A model generated the notes under the pieces. That model ran no database searches. It was not told where the DNA came from and saw only the letters and a program-made list of their open reading frames with translations. The position numbers were made by a program, and so were the translations under genes. Below, one piece after another: positions 14,817-22,553 of a DNA stretch of 29,404 bases (position 1 is the stretch's first letter; the number at the start of each line of letters is the position of its first letter). The stretch comes from JACDBE01 sp051002015 (GTDB lineage: Bacteria; Actinomycetota; Acidimicrobiia; Spongiisociales; UBA5794): the NCBI GenBank assembly GCA_051002015.1, contig JBPCMS010000035.1, forward strand, positions 1 to 29,404, written 5' to 3'.

Positions 14817-15665
14817 TCAGGCGAACAGGTCGGCGGCGGCGTCGGGGAGCGGGACCCGGGCCGCCAGCACCTCGAAGTCCTCGTACGGATAGGCGGCGAT
14901 GGCCAGCTCGATCGGGATCGAGAACCAGTGCCCGTCCGGGTCGACCTGAGTGCGGTGGGCCCTCAGGGCCTCACGGCCGATGGCCATCGTGTCGTGAACG
15001 GGGACGGCGATCAGCCGCTTGCCCTCCTCGTAGGCCGGGTCGAACGAGCCGATCCGGTCGGCGTACGGCGAGTCGATGCCGTTGGCTACGGCGGCGTCGT
15101 GGAGGGCCATCAGCCGGCGGACCGTGAACACCGGGGCGAGGAGCCGGTCGACCGACCATGGCTCCCCAGCCTCGGGGAAGCGCGCCGCATCGGCGGCGGC
15201 CTCGTATGCGGCCAGCCCGAGGCGATGGACGAGCAGGTGGTCGGGATGCGGGTACCGCTCGTGGGAGTCGTATCCGAGCATGACCGTCGGCCGGACTCGA
15301 CGCACCTCGGCCACCACCTTGGCCAGTACCTCGTCGAACCGGGCGTTGACCAGGGCCTGCGGGTTGGCGTTGTCCGGGCTGTCCGGCATCCCCGAGTCGC
15401 GGTAACCGAGCTCGATCACCTCGTGGTACCCGATGATGGCCGCCGCCTCGGCCAGCTCCTTGGCCCGGCATTCCGCCAGGTTGTCCCTGACCTCGGGGCG
15501 GTCCATGGCAGGGTTGAGGATGTCACCTGCCTCCCCGCCGGTGGCCGTGATCAGGACACAGCGGACCCCGTCGGCGCTGGTGCCGGCGACGGTGGCCGCT
15601 CCCTTGGAGCTCTCGTCATCGGGATGGGCATGGAGAGCGAGCAGCGCCCGCGGAGAATCCGACAC
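14817..15665 (-). CDS. mca: Mycothiol S-conjugate amidase
   Basis: This 282-residue LmbE/PIG-L-fold protein starts at GTG with MSDSPRALLALHAHPDDESSKG. The zinc motif HPDDE (14-18) followed by SSKGAAT is diagnostic of the Mca branch, and GGEAGDILNP plus YPHPDH (third zinc His) agree. Mca hydrolyses mycothiol S-conjugates to release GlcN-Ins and an exportable mercapturic acid, part of actinobacterial thiol detoxification. It is longer than the MshB deacetylase type by sequence features rather than size alone. It lies 25 bases downstream of the Fe-S nuclease gene and 52 bases upstream of the GTPase pair, so it is likely in the same operon. Confidence 0.88.
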   Translation of the reverse strand: MSDSPRALLALHAHPDDESSKGAATVAGTSADGVRCVLITATGGEAGDILNPAMDRPEVRDNLAECRAKELAEAAAIIGYHEVIELGYRDSGMPDSPDNANPQALVNARFDEVLAKVVAEVRRVRPTVMLGYDSHERYPHPDHLLVHRLGLAAYEAAADAARFPEAGEPWSVDRLLAPVFTVRRLMALHDAAVANGIDSPYADRIGSFDPAYEEGKRLIAVPVHDTMAIGREALRAHRTQVDPDGHWFSIPIELAIAAYPYEDFEVLAARVPLPDAAADLFA

Positions 15666-15690
15666 AACCGAAGGAGTATGGCAGCCGCGA

Positions 15691-16503
15691 TCAGCGAGCC
15701 CTCCCCCGAACGGGAAAGGCCAAGTTCACCGCAGTTGCTCCCTCGGGGCATCCGGTGAGGATCGGGCAGAAGCGGCAGTTGGGGCCACCCTGGCGCTCCA
15801 ACTCGGTGCCGGAGGCGAGCGCCCGGCGCACCGAGGTGACCAGATCGGCGACCATGTCCAGGGTGGCCTCGACCCCGGCGACACTGGGATGGTCCTCGAA
15901 CCGCTCGCCGGTCCGCACCGAAGCAGCCTCGACCCTGGCCGGCACCTCGCCATGGCGGAGCGCCCACAGGGCGGCATAGAAATCGAGCTGGGGTTGGGCG
16001 TCGCCCAGCTCCCCGGTCTTCCAGTCGACCAGGGCGACCCCGCCCTCGGCCAGGTCGAACACGGCGTCGACCCTCCCCACCAGGGTCACCCCTTCCACCG
16101 CCTCGACGACCAACCCGACCTCGGCGGCTTGGAATCCCTCGACGGCGAGCCGTTGGAAGCGTTGGTACTCGTCCGCGAGCTCGAAGGTGAGCGCCTTGAA
16201 CTGGGATGGCTTGAGACCCAGGCTGCCCATCTTCATCGGCATCGGCCCGGTGCCGCTCTCCTGACGGCACACGCGCTCGAAGGCGTCATCGGCGATGGGG
16301 CCGTCGACGAGGTGGCGGGCAAAGATGCGGTGCGCCAGGGACCCCCGGAACGTGTCGATGGTTTCCGGCTGGTAACGGCGCTCGTGAGCGACCGTAACGT
16401 CGAGGTAGTTGCGCGCCTGCTCGGGGCACTGCAGCCAGATGCGGTAGGCCGTTGCGGATACCCGGATGGGGTCGCCGGCCGCCACTTCCGGGAACGTGAA
16501 CAT
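15691..16503 (-). CDS. RecB/Cas4-like PD-(D/E)XK nuclease with Fe-S cysteines
   Basis: The start is ATG 16503, seven bases after a -10-like TACGCT; longer readings pass through the promoter. The 270-residue product opens with a Ser-x3-Tyr-x3-Leu-x-Cys helix (SATAYRIWLQC, Cys26). The nuclease core follows: VGRVDAVFD (Asp146), then VALVDWKTGE (Asp160, Lys162) and QLDFY (Gln172, Tyr176). The C-terminus has Cys243, Cys246 and Cys252 (CRFCPILTGC). One early Cys plus three late ones is the layout of the 4Fe-4S cluster in Cas4 and AddB-type nucleases. No CRISPR array or cas gene is nearby, so this is the stand-alone actinobacterial RecB-family exonuclease type. It is the first gene of the run ending in mscS. 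Confidence 0.85.
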   Translation of the reverse strand: MFTFPEVAAGDPIRVSATAYRIWLQCPEQARNYLDVTVAHERRYQPETIDTFRGSLAHRIFARHLVDGPIADDAFERVCRQESGTGPMPMKMGSLGLKPSQFKALTFELADEYQRFQRLAVEGFQAAEVGLVVEAVEGVTLVGRVDAVFDLAEGGVALVDWKTGELGDAQPQLDFYAALWALRHGEVPARVEAASVRTGERFEDHPSVAGVEATLDMVADLVTSVRRALASGTELERQGGPNCRFCPILTGCPEGATAVNLAFPVRGRAR

Positions 16504-16516
16504 GCTGCCGAGCGTA
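16503..16516 (-). promoter_or_regulatory. Leaderless-type promoter of the nuclease-mca-GTPase-mscS run
   Basis: On the minus strand, TTG-TACGCT (hexamer 16516-16511), 7 bases, then ATG 16503. The same TTGTACGCT string appears in the promoter at 4114-4141. Confidence 0.5.
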
Positions 16517-16526
16517 CAACCCGCAT

Positions 16527-16557
16527 ATGACAGATCTCTCCGGGCGCGGGGTACAAT
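16527..16557 (+). promoter_or_regulatory. Promoter of the VanW/PASTA gene
   Basis: -10 TACAAT (16552-16557) with a -35-like ATGACA/TGACAG at about 16527-16533 and an 18-19 base spacer. It lies inside the longest reading frame, which argues for the ATG at 16596 as the true start. Confidence 0.5.
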
Positions 16558-16595
16558 CCGGCCCGCGGGCCACCCCTTTCGACGCATCCGAGCAA

Positions 16596-18644
16596 ATGAA
16601 CCATCACTACCGCCTGGCGTTGCCAGGCGCTGTCATAGCCGGCTTGCTCCTCCTCCCTTTGGGGATCTTTGCCATGGCGGACGCTCTCAACGAGGGCGAG
16701 ATCGCCCCAAACGTCACGGTAGCGGGGGTGCACATCGGCGGGATGAGCCCCGAGGACGCCCTCCAGGCGCTTCGGGCACGTGAGCGCGCCCTGCGGCAGA
16801 GTCCGGCTCCGTTCACCGTCCAGGAGACCGACTTCGACCTCGATCCGCGCCTGCTCGCCCTCGAGATGGACGAGGAGTCGGCCGTTGTGATGGCCTTCAC
16901 CGCCCGCCGCGGCGGCGGCTTCTTCGACCGGTTCGCCGCATGGGTGCGCGCCTTCGGGTCGACCGTGGTGGTTCCCACCGAGATCATCTGGGACGATGTG
17001 GCGCTCGAGGGTGTGTTCGACTCGTGGGAGACCACCGCCATCGGGCAGCCCGCCAACCAGGGCGGGGTCAGGGTCAGGGACGGCCGGGCCAGGCCGGTGT
17101 ACCCGGTGGAGGGGGTGGGGATCGACCGTGATCGGGCGCGGGAGATCGTGGCCGCCTCGCTGGTCCAGGCGGCCCGCACCCGGAGGGACATCCCCACCGC
17201 CACCCTGGTCCCCCGGATCACCGACGCCGATGTCGACACCGCCGTCATCGAGGCGAACCGGATGATCGGCGCGCCGGTGACCCTCACCGCCGAGGATCCC
17301 GAGCTGGTGGTCGAGTTCGACCGGGAGACGCTGGGCAGCGCCCTGGTTTCGACCGTGCCGGACGACGAGCCGGCCCGGATCGAGCTCGGCTTCGACGAGG
17401 AGGTACTGCTCGCCTTCCTCGAGCCGCGCCACGACGAGATCGAGCAGCCGCCACGCAACGCCGAGTTCCTGGTCCAGTCCGACGGCTCGGTGACATTGCG
17501 GGAGGGCAGGCGGGGGAAGGTGCTCGACATCTCCCTCGTGGCAGCGGCCCTGGCCGACGTGTCGCTGGGCCCCGGCACCGGCGACTTCCCGTTCGCCGTC
17601 GGTGCCCGACCCGAGTTCACCACCGCCGAGGCCGAGGCGATGGAGCCGATCGAGCTGATGAGCTCGTTCACCACCGAGTACAGATGCTGCGAGTCGCGGG
17701 TCACCAACATCAAGCTCATCGCCGCCGACATCAACAACACGATCGTGTGGCCGGGACAGACCTTCTCGCTCAACGACGCCGTCGGGCCCCGCACCGAGGA
17801 GAAGGGGTATCTGCCGGCGCCGATGATCCTCGCCGGCGAGATCGTCGACGACATCGGCGGCGGGGTCAGCCAGTTCGCCACCACCTTCTTCAACGCCGTG
17901 TTCTTCGGCTGCTATGAGGACGTCACCCACACCCCGCACAGCTACTACTTCTCCCGCTACCCCGAGGGGCGGGAGGCGACCATCTCGTGGCCGTCGCCGG
18001 ATCTGCGCTTCCGCAACGACTCGGACGCTCTGATCCTGATCAAGGCGTACGCATCGGACAATGCGGTGACCGTGACCTTCTACGGCAACAACGGCGGCAG
18101 GGACTGCACCTCCGACCGCTCCGATCGCCGCAACCCCACCGAGCCGACCACCACCTACCAGGCCGATTCGGTTGTGCCGCCCGGCACCGAGATCGTCGCC
18201 ACCACCGGATCGGGGGGGTGGACCGTCGACGTCACCAGAACCATCACCTTCAGGAACGGCGACACCTCGTCGCAGACCTGGACCCACGTCTACCAGCCCA
18301 TCCCCACCATCATCAGGGTGCATCCGTGCGACATGCCGGGCTCCACCCAAACTTGCCCGGTCCCGGTACCCACCGTGGTCGGGCTCACCTACGCAGAAGC
18401 GCAGGCCCGGTTGGCCGACGCCGGGCTGACCATCGCCGACGGCGGCACGGTGTCGGTGGGGAGCGCCGGCGACGACGGGATCGTGCAGAGCCAGAGCACC
18501 GCCTCCGGGGTATATGTGGCCAGGGGCACGGCGATCACCGTGACGGTCGGGGTCTACACCGCTCCACCGACCACGACCGAGCCGCCACCCACCACCACGC
18601 CGCCACCGACAACGGTGCCGCCACCGCCAACGATCGCCCCCTAG
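16596..18644 (+). CDS. VanW-family wall protein with PASTA domain
   Basis: The 682-residue product begins MNHHYRLALPGAVIAGLLLL, giving one N-terminal membrane helix. Next is a region typical of PG_binding_4/YoaR-like repeats (NVTVAGVHIGGMSPEDA, about 39-55, and a second related stretch near RPVYPVEGVGIDRDRA). The VanW domain is at about 360-490 (TNIKLIAADINNTIVWPGQTFS, GGGVSQFATTFFNAVF, HSYYFSRYPEGREATI). A PASTA domain is at about 590-655 (VPTVVGLTYAEAQARLADAGL). The C-terminal tail (about 660-682) is Pro/Thr-only. PASTA domains bind muropeptides or beta-lactams; VanW's reaction is not established. An extracellular wall-associated role is therefore likely. It has no close plus-strand partner. 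Confidence 0.9.
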   Translation: MNHHYRLALPGAVIAGLLLLPLGIFAMADALNEGEIAPNVTVAGVHIGGMSPEDALQALRARERALRQSPAPFTVQETDFDLDPRLLALEMDEESAVVMAFTARRGGGFFDRFAAWVRAFGSTVVVPTEIIWDDVALEGVFDSWETTAIGQPANQGGVRVRDGRARPVYPVEGVGIDRDRAREIVAASLVQAARTRRDIPTATLVPRITDADVDTAVIEANRMIGAPVTLTAEDPELVVEFDRETLGSALVSTVPDDEPARIELGFDEEVLLAFLEPRHDEIEQPPRNAEFLVQSDGSVTLREGRRGKVLDISLVAAALADVSLGPGTGDFPFAVGARPEFTTAEAEAMEPIELMSSFTTEYRCCESRVTNIKLIAADINNTIVWPGQTFSLNDAVGPRTEEKGYLPAPMILAGEIVDDIGGGVSQFATTFFNAVFFGCYEDVTHTPHSYYFSRYPEGREATISWPSPDLRFRNDSDALILIKAYASDNAVTVTFYGNNGGRDCTSDRSDRRNPTEPTTTYQADSVVPPGTEIVATTGSGGWTVDVTRTITFRNGDTSSQTWTHVYQPIPTIIRVHPCDMPGSTQTCPVPVPTVVGLTYAEAQARLADAGLTIADGGTVSVGSAGDDGIVQSQSTASGVYVARGTAITVTVGVYTAPPTTTEPPPTTTPPPTTVPPPPTIAP

Positions 18645-18667
18645 GTTCCGGTTGCCCCCGATCGCCG

Positions 18668-18717
18668 AACTTCAGCGGATTGGACTCGCCAGGGGTACGG
18701 AGAACCTTTGGGTTCGC
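18668..18717 (+). repeat. Family A repeat, copy A2 (centre type II)
   Basis: AACTTCAGCGGATT, centre ACTCGCCAGGGGTAC, then GAACCTTTGGGTTCGC. First half of a compound repeat; the next unit begins 23 bases later. Sits between the convergent VanW and Nfu_N-like genes. Confidence 0.85.
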
Positions 18718-18740
18718 CGCAAAACGGCCGCCGCTCGACC

Positions 18741-18790
18741 AACATCAGCGGATTAGGTGTCGCCACGACACCCAGGAACCTGAGGTTCGC
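18741..18790 (+). repeat. Family A repeat, copy A3 (centre type I)
   Basis: AACATCAGCGGATT, a perfect 7-bp hairpin GGTGTCG-CCA-CGACACC (18756-18772), then GGAACCTGAGGTTCGC. Same orientation as A2. Confidence 0.85.
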
Positions 18791-18821
18791 CGGATCTCAG
18801 GCTGCCCCGAGGCGACCAGGG

Positions 18822-19124
18822 TCAGACGCCCTCTCGGTAGAAGAGGAAGAAGTCCTCGACGATCGAGGCGGCAGACTCGCTGCCCTGGTCGTCCCAGCCG
18901 CCGAGCCGTCGCACCACGATCTGGTTGGAGGCGATGAACACGTGGTCGATGGCCGGGTCCGATGCGAAGAGCCGGGCGGCGAGTACCCCGGGGAAGCGCT
19001 GGTCGGCCTTGGCCTCGGCGGCCGATCCGTAGGCCGACCCGTCCTGGCCGGTGATGCTGCGATCGGCGTCGATCAACAGCACGTCGTCGGCGTTGGTGAC
19101 GCTGACCTTGATCGGCTGGCCCAC
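18822..19124 (-). CDS. Small protein resembling the Nfu/NifU N-terminal domain
   Basis: A 100-residue protein starting at GTG 19124, with GGGAGGA immediately upstream (spacing only 2 bases). The core FPGVLAARLFASDPAIDHVFIASNQIVVRRLG resembles the Nfu_N alpha/beta unit (helix, then 'I..VF....I.V.R'). The C-terminal helix ASIVEDFFLFYREG is also compatible. There is no CxxC cluster-binding domain, so if it is Nfu_N-like it is a stand-alone version. It is 57 bases downstream of pyruvate kinase on the same strand and is probably co-transcribed. The family call is tentative. Confidence 0.6.
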   Translation of the reverse strand: MGQPIKVSVTNADDVLLIDADRSITGQDGSAYGSAAEAKADQRFPGVLAARLFASDPAIDHVFIASNQIVVRRLGGWDDQGSESAASIVEDFFLFYREGV

Positions 19125-19181
19125 GGTCCTCCCTGGCGGCGACGCGCCCCGATGGTAGCGCCCGGTCCGGCGCGGTCCCGG

Positions 19182-20615
19182 TCAGTCCCCGCCGGGCACG
19201 CCGATCACGGTCTCGCCGACGGTGTGCAGCTTCATCAGGTTGGTCGACGCGCTCTGGTTGGGAGGAATCCCGGCCGCCATCACCGCACCGTCGCCCGGCT
19301 TGAGGATCCCCGATGCGACCAGGTTCTGCTCGGCGTAGGTGATCATCTGGTCGGTCGAGTCGACCGCCCGGAAGGACAGCGGGGTCACCCCCGCGTACAG
19401 CGCCATCCGCCGGTAGGTCCGCTCGTGCGGGGTGTAGGCGAAGATATCCGCCTTGGGCCGGTACTTGGAGATCAGCCGGGCGGTCGACCCGCTCTCGGTG
19501 AAGGCGACGATGGCCTCCAGCCCCAGATTGGTGGCGGCGTCGACGCAGGCCTGGGCGGTGGCGGATGCGAACCGGGCCCGGTCCTCGAGGAAGTGGATCT
19601 CGGGGCCGCGGCCGTAGTCGGGGCTGCGCTCCGCCTCGCGACAGATGCGGTCCATCATCTGCACGGCCCGGATCGGGTACCCCCCCACCGCCGTCTCGGC
19701 GGACAGCATCACCGCATCCGAGCCGTCGAGCACCGCGGTGGCGACGTCGGTTACCTCGGCCCTGGTCGGCCGGGGCGAGTGCGTCATCGACTCCAGCATC
19801 TCGGTGGCCGTGATCGACACCCTGGCCTTGGCGTTGGTGCGGGCCAGGATGTCCTTCTGGGCCCTGGGGACGCTCTCCATCGACAGCTCGACCCCCAGAT
19901 CGCCCCTGGCCACCATGGCGCCGTGGGCTTCGGTCAGGATGTCGTCGAGGTTGGCGTAGCCGACGGCGCTCTCGATCTTGGCGATGACGGGGGTGCCCGG
20001 GATCAAGCGGTGGATCTGGCGAAGATCGGCGGCGGATGACACGAAGGAGGCGGCGACCAGGTCGACCCCGATAGCGGCCCCGAACGCCAGGTCGTCCTCG
20101 TCCTTGGGAGTGATGGCCGGCACCTGGAGCGCGGTCCCGGGGAAGGCGACCCCCTTGTGATCGGCCAGCTCTCCACCCTGGGTACAGCGCACCACCACGT
20201 CCGAACCGCGGCGGCGGAGCACCTCGAAGCTGATCAACCCGTCGGACATCACCACCGGGTCGCCGGCGTCGAGATCGGCGTCCGCCAGGTAGGCGACGTG
20301 GATCCTGGAGTCGCTCCCCTGACCCTCGTCCGGCACCAGGGTCACCTCCTCGCCGGCGTCGAGGTTGATGGCGCCGCGGGGGAACGTGCCCACCCTGAGC
20401 TTGGGGCCCTGGATGTCCTGGAGGACGGCGACCGCCTCCTCCAGCTCCTCGCCGGCTCGTCTCACCCAACCGAAGAACTCCTCGTGGACGGCGTGGTCGC
20501 CGTGCGAGAAGTTGAGCCGGGCCACGTTCATGCCTGCGGCCACCAGGTAGCGCACCGCCTCGTACGAGGCGACGGCCGGACCGAGGGTGGCGATGATCTT
20601 GGTCTTGCGCTTCAC
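19182..20615 (-). CDS. pyk: Pyruvate kinase
   Basis: This 477-residue protein has the full pyruvate kinase series. It opens KRKTKIIATLGPA, with MNVARLNFSHGDH for the substrate/nucleotide Arg-Asn-Ser-His set and LQDIQGPKLRVG. IAKIESAVGY carries the catalytic Lys, and MVARGDLGVEL the Mg-binding Glu/Asp region. ATEMLESM...PRPTRAEVTDVA and DGSDAVMLSAETAVGGYP follow. The C-terminal allosteric-type domain runs from about 360. It converts PEP and ADP to pyruvate and ATP, the last step of glycolysis. The GTG start is 6 bases after TAAGCT, suggesting its own leaderless promoter despite lying 32 bases after the LLM gene. Confidence 0.95.
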   Translation of the reverse strand: MKRKTKIIATLGPAVASYEAVRYLVAAGMNVARLNFSHGDHAVHEEFFGWVRRAGEELEEAVAVLQDIQGPKLRVGTFPRGAINLDAGEEVTLVPDEGQGSDSRIHVAYLADADLDAGDPVVMSDGLISFEVLRRRGSDVVVRCTQGGELADHKGVAFPGTALQVPAITPKDEDDLAFGAAIGVDLVAASFVSSAADLRQIHRLIPGTPVIAKIESAVGYANLDDILTEAHGAMVARGDLGVELSMESVPRAQKDILARTNAKARVSITATEMLESMTHSPRPTRAEVTDVATAVLDGSDAVMLSAETAVGGYPIRAVQMMDRICREAERSPDYGRGPEIHFLEDRARFASATAQACVDAATNLGLEAIVAFTESGSTARLISKYRPKADIFAYTPHERTYRRMALYAGVTPLSFRAVDSTDQMITYAEQNLVASGILKPGDGAVMAAGIPPNQSASTNLMKLHTVGETVIGVPGGD

Positions 20616-20627
20616 GGACCGAGCTTA
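20615..20627 (-). promoter_or_regulatory. Leaderless-type promoter of pyk
   Basis: On the minus strand, TAAGCT (20627-20622), 6 bases, then GTG at 20615. It lies in the short LLM-pyk gap. Confidence 0.45.
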
Positions 20628-20647
20628 GGTGGTGCCAATCCGCTCAC

Positions 20648-21628
20648 TCATCGGAGGGCAGGGGCGACCTCGGTGGCGAACCGCTCGATCCCTGACCGGT
20701 CGAAGGCGATCTCGGGGAAGAACATGATGGCGTAGCTGAGGCCGACCCCCTGCCATTCCCGGAATCGCTCGATCAATTGCTCGGGTGTCCCGGCCATCGC
20801 GGTGTACTGGGCGCGGACGTCGGCCGCCTTGTCGGCGCCGACCAGCGGGGTGTAGCGCTCGGTGATCCAGTCCAACCGGGAGGCGACGTCCGCCTCGGTC
20901 GCCTCGCACACCACGTTGAAGTTGCTCGACCGAACGATCCGGTCGTAGTCGGCGCCCACGTCGGTGCAGTGCCCGGCCAACACCGCCGACTTGCGGGCGA
21001 ACAGCTCGGGGCTCTCCCCGAAGTTGGTGGCGGAGGCGAACCGGGCGGCGATGCGTAGGGTGACCTGCTCGCCTCCACCGGCGATCCAGAAAGGAATGTG
21101 GGGCTGCTGGATCGGACGGGGGCGGCAGATCGCCCCGTCGAGCCGGTAGTGCTTGCCGTCGAACGAGACCTCGTCCTCGGTCCACAACCGCCGCATGATC
21201 TCGACGGCCTCGCCCAACTCGCCGAGACGGACGGATGGCTTGGGGAAGGGGTAGCCGTACCCGGCGAACTCGTCCTGGTACCAGCCGGCGCCGATCCCCA
21301 CCTCGAGCCTGCCCCCCGAGATCACGTCGATCGATGCCGCCATCTTGGCCAGGTAGCTGGGCGACCGGTATCCGTTGCAGGTGCACATCTGGCCAAGCCG
21401 GATGGTGCCGGTGACCGCGGCCAGCGCCGCCATCATGGTCCATGCCTCGTAGGTGACCTCCTGGGTGGGGACCGGCACGGTGTGGAAGTGGTCGTAGACC
21501 CATACCGACTCGTAACCGAGGGCTTCGGCGGTGCGGGCGGTCTCAACGATCAGCGGCCAATGCTCCGCGACCGGGAGGCCTGCCAGGTCGCAACGCCACC
21601 CCTGGGGTACGAACACACCGAAACGCAT
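20648..21628 (-). CDS. LLM-class F420-dependent oxidoreductase
   Basis: The start is ATG 21628 (MRFGVFVPQGWRCDL), with GAGGAG about 7 bases upstream. A longer frame to 21751 only reads through repeat A4. The 326-residue product has the luciferase-like TIM barrel: ETARTAEALGYESVWVYDH, then LAAVTGTIRLGQMCTCNGYRSP, KMAASIDVISGGRLEVGIGAGW and an RFGLG-less middle. The late segment is QLIERFREWQGVGLSYAIMFFP. Such enzymes use F420 or FMN; the actinobacterial context and cofC at 21954 favour F420. The substrate is unknown. It is the first gene of the LLM-pyk-Nfu_N run. Confidence 0.9.
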   Translation of the reverse strand: MRFGVFVPQGWRCDLAGLPVAEHWPLIVETARTAEALGYESVWVYDHFHTVPVPTQEVTYEAWTMMAALAAVTGTIRLGQMCTCNGYRSPSYLAKMAASIDVISGGRLEVGIGAGWYQDEFAGYGYPFPKPSVRLGELGEAVEIMRRLWTEDEVSFDGKHYRLDGAICRPRPIQQPHIPFWIAGGGEQVTLRIAARFASATNFGESPELFARKSAVLAGHCTDVGADYDRIVRSSNFNVVCEATEADVASRLDWITERYTPLVGADKAADVRAQYTAMAGTPEQLIERFREWQGVGLSYAIMFFPEIAFDRSGIERFATEVAPALR

Positions 21629-21713
21629 CGAAGGCTCCTCTCGTCCCTGCCACGGTAGGCCGGCGCCGGCCCGGCGACCACGGCCGGCGGACCACGGCCG
21701 TTGGGGCGGAACT

Positions 21714-21763
21714 GCGAACCTAAGGTTCCTGCGTGTCGCCACGACACGCAATCCGCTGAAGTT
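21714..21763 (-). repeat. Family A repeat, copy A4 (centre type I, apex inverted)
   Basis: On the minus strand it reads AACTTCAGCGGATT, hairpin GCGTGTCG-TGG-CGACACGC (8 bp, 21731-21749), then GGAACCTTAGGTTCGC. Relative to the arms its loop is the complement of A3's (TGG versus CCA). Confidence 0.85.
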
Positions 21764-21786
21764 CGAGGCCGGGGTGGCCCCAGGCG

Positions 21787-21833
21787 GCGAACCTAAGGTT
21801 CTGCGTACCCCTGGCGAGTACCCCGCTGAAGTT
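21787..21833 (-). repeat. Family A repeat, copy A5 (centre type II)
   Basis: On the minus strand it reads AACTTCAGCGG, GTACTCGCCAGGGGTAC, then AGAACCTTAGGTTCGC. The A5-A4 pair has the same II-then-I order and the same 23-base spacer as A2-A3, but points the opposite way. The 325-base gap 21629-21953 contains these two repeats and the cofC leader region. Confidence 0.85.
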
Positions 21834-21927
21834 CGAAGAGATGAGCGGCGCCGTCGTCATTGTGCCGCTGCCTGCCCCTACGGGCCCGAGCGGTGACGGC
21901 CCGGCCGGTGGGTAGGCTCCCCCGGCC

Positions 21928-21957
21928 ATGCTCCGCTGCCGCCGGCCCTCGCCATGA
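21928..21957 (+). CDS. Possible 9-codon leader peptide coupled to cofC
   Basis: ATG-CTC-CGC-TGC-CGC-CGG-CCC-TCG-CCA-TGA encodes MLRCRRPSP. Its stop overlaps the cofC start as ATGA (21954-21957). TAGGCT (21913-21918) lies 9 bases upstream, which would make the small ORF nearly leaderless. Three Arg codons and one Cys codon could allow attenuation-like or coupling control, but an ORF this short can also arise by chance. Confidence 0.35.
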   Translation: MLRCRRPSP

Positions 21958-22553
21958 TCCCCAACCTGGTCGGGGTGCCGATCAAGCCGTTCGGGGTGGC
22001 CAAGCGGCGGCTCGGGCCCACCGTCGACGCCGCCACGCGATCCCGGTTGGGACGGGCCATCGCCGCCAACACCCTGGTCACCATCGCCGCCTCGGGAGCG
22101 ACCGCGCTGGTGGTCACCGGCGACCGGGGCGTTGCCGCCTGGGCCCGGGCCGGGGGATGGGACGTGCTGGTCGAACCGGCCGGTGTTGGGCTGGACGGGG
22201 CGGCGGCGGTGGTGGTGGCGGCAAGCCCCCGCTCGTGGGCGGTGGTCCACGCCGACCTCCCCCTGCTGGGTGTCGACGACCTGACCGCCGCCTGGGATGC
22301 GGCCGCACGGGTGGTGTTCGCCCCCTCCCGTGATGGAGGCACCAACCTGGTCGCCGGCGTCGACCCGATGCGGTTCTCCTACGGTCCGGGCAGCTTCCAC
22401 CGGCATCTGGCGCAGGCCCCCGGCGCCGCCGTGATCACCCGAGCGGGGCTCGCCCTCGACCTCGACACCCCCGCCGATCTGGTCACCGTGCTCGCCCTGG
22501 GGGCGCCGGATTGGCTGATCAGCCTGCTCTCCCCCGCTCCGGTGACGCCGTGA
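21954..22553 (+). CDS. cofC: 2-phospho-L-lactate (or PEP) guanylyltransferase, F420 biosynthesis
   Basis: This 199-residue protein opens MIPNLVGVPIKPFGVAKRRLGP, the CofC/FbiD nucleotidyltransferase signature. It continues with TALVVTGDRGVAAWARAGGWDVLVEP, VVHADLPLLGVDDL (metal-binding Asp), then APSRDGGTNLVAG and SFHRHL. The family transfers GMP to 2-phospholactate or phosphoenolpyruvate to make the activated side-chain precursor of F420. This fits the divergent F420-type LLM oxidoreductase and, loosely, the PEP-using pyruvate kinase next to it. It ends with a GTGA overlap onto the PIG-L deacetylase. Confidence 0.92.
   Translation: MIPNLVGVPIKPFGVAKRRLGPTVDAATRSRLGRAIAANTLVTIAASGATALVVTGDRGVAAWARAGGWDVLVEPAGVGLDGAAAVVVAASPRSWAVVHADLPLLGVDDLTAAWDAAARVVFAPSRDGGTNLVAGVDPMRFSYGPGSFHRHLAQAPGAAVITRAGLALDLDTPADLVTVLALGAPDWLISLLSPAPVTP

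Noticed and set aside
18668..18790. A2-A3 as a short CRISPR array
   Set aside because: Units are about 50 bases with differing centres and a single 23-base spacer; the same pair recurs elsewhere in inverted orientation, and no cas operon is present. The Cas4-like nuclease is the stand-alone type.
21629..21751. N-terminal extension of the LLM oxidoreductase
   Set aside because: It translates repeat A4 and intergenic sequence; ATG 21628 has GAGGAG and gives the family's normal N-terminus.
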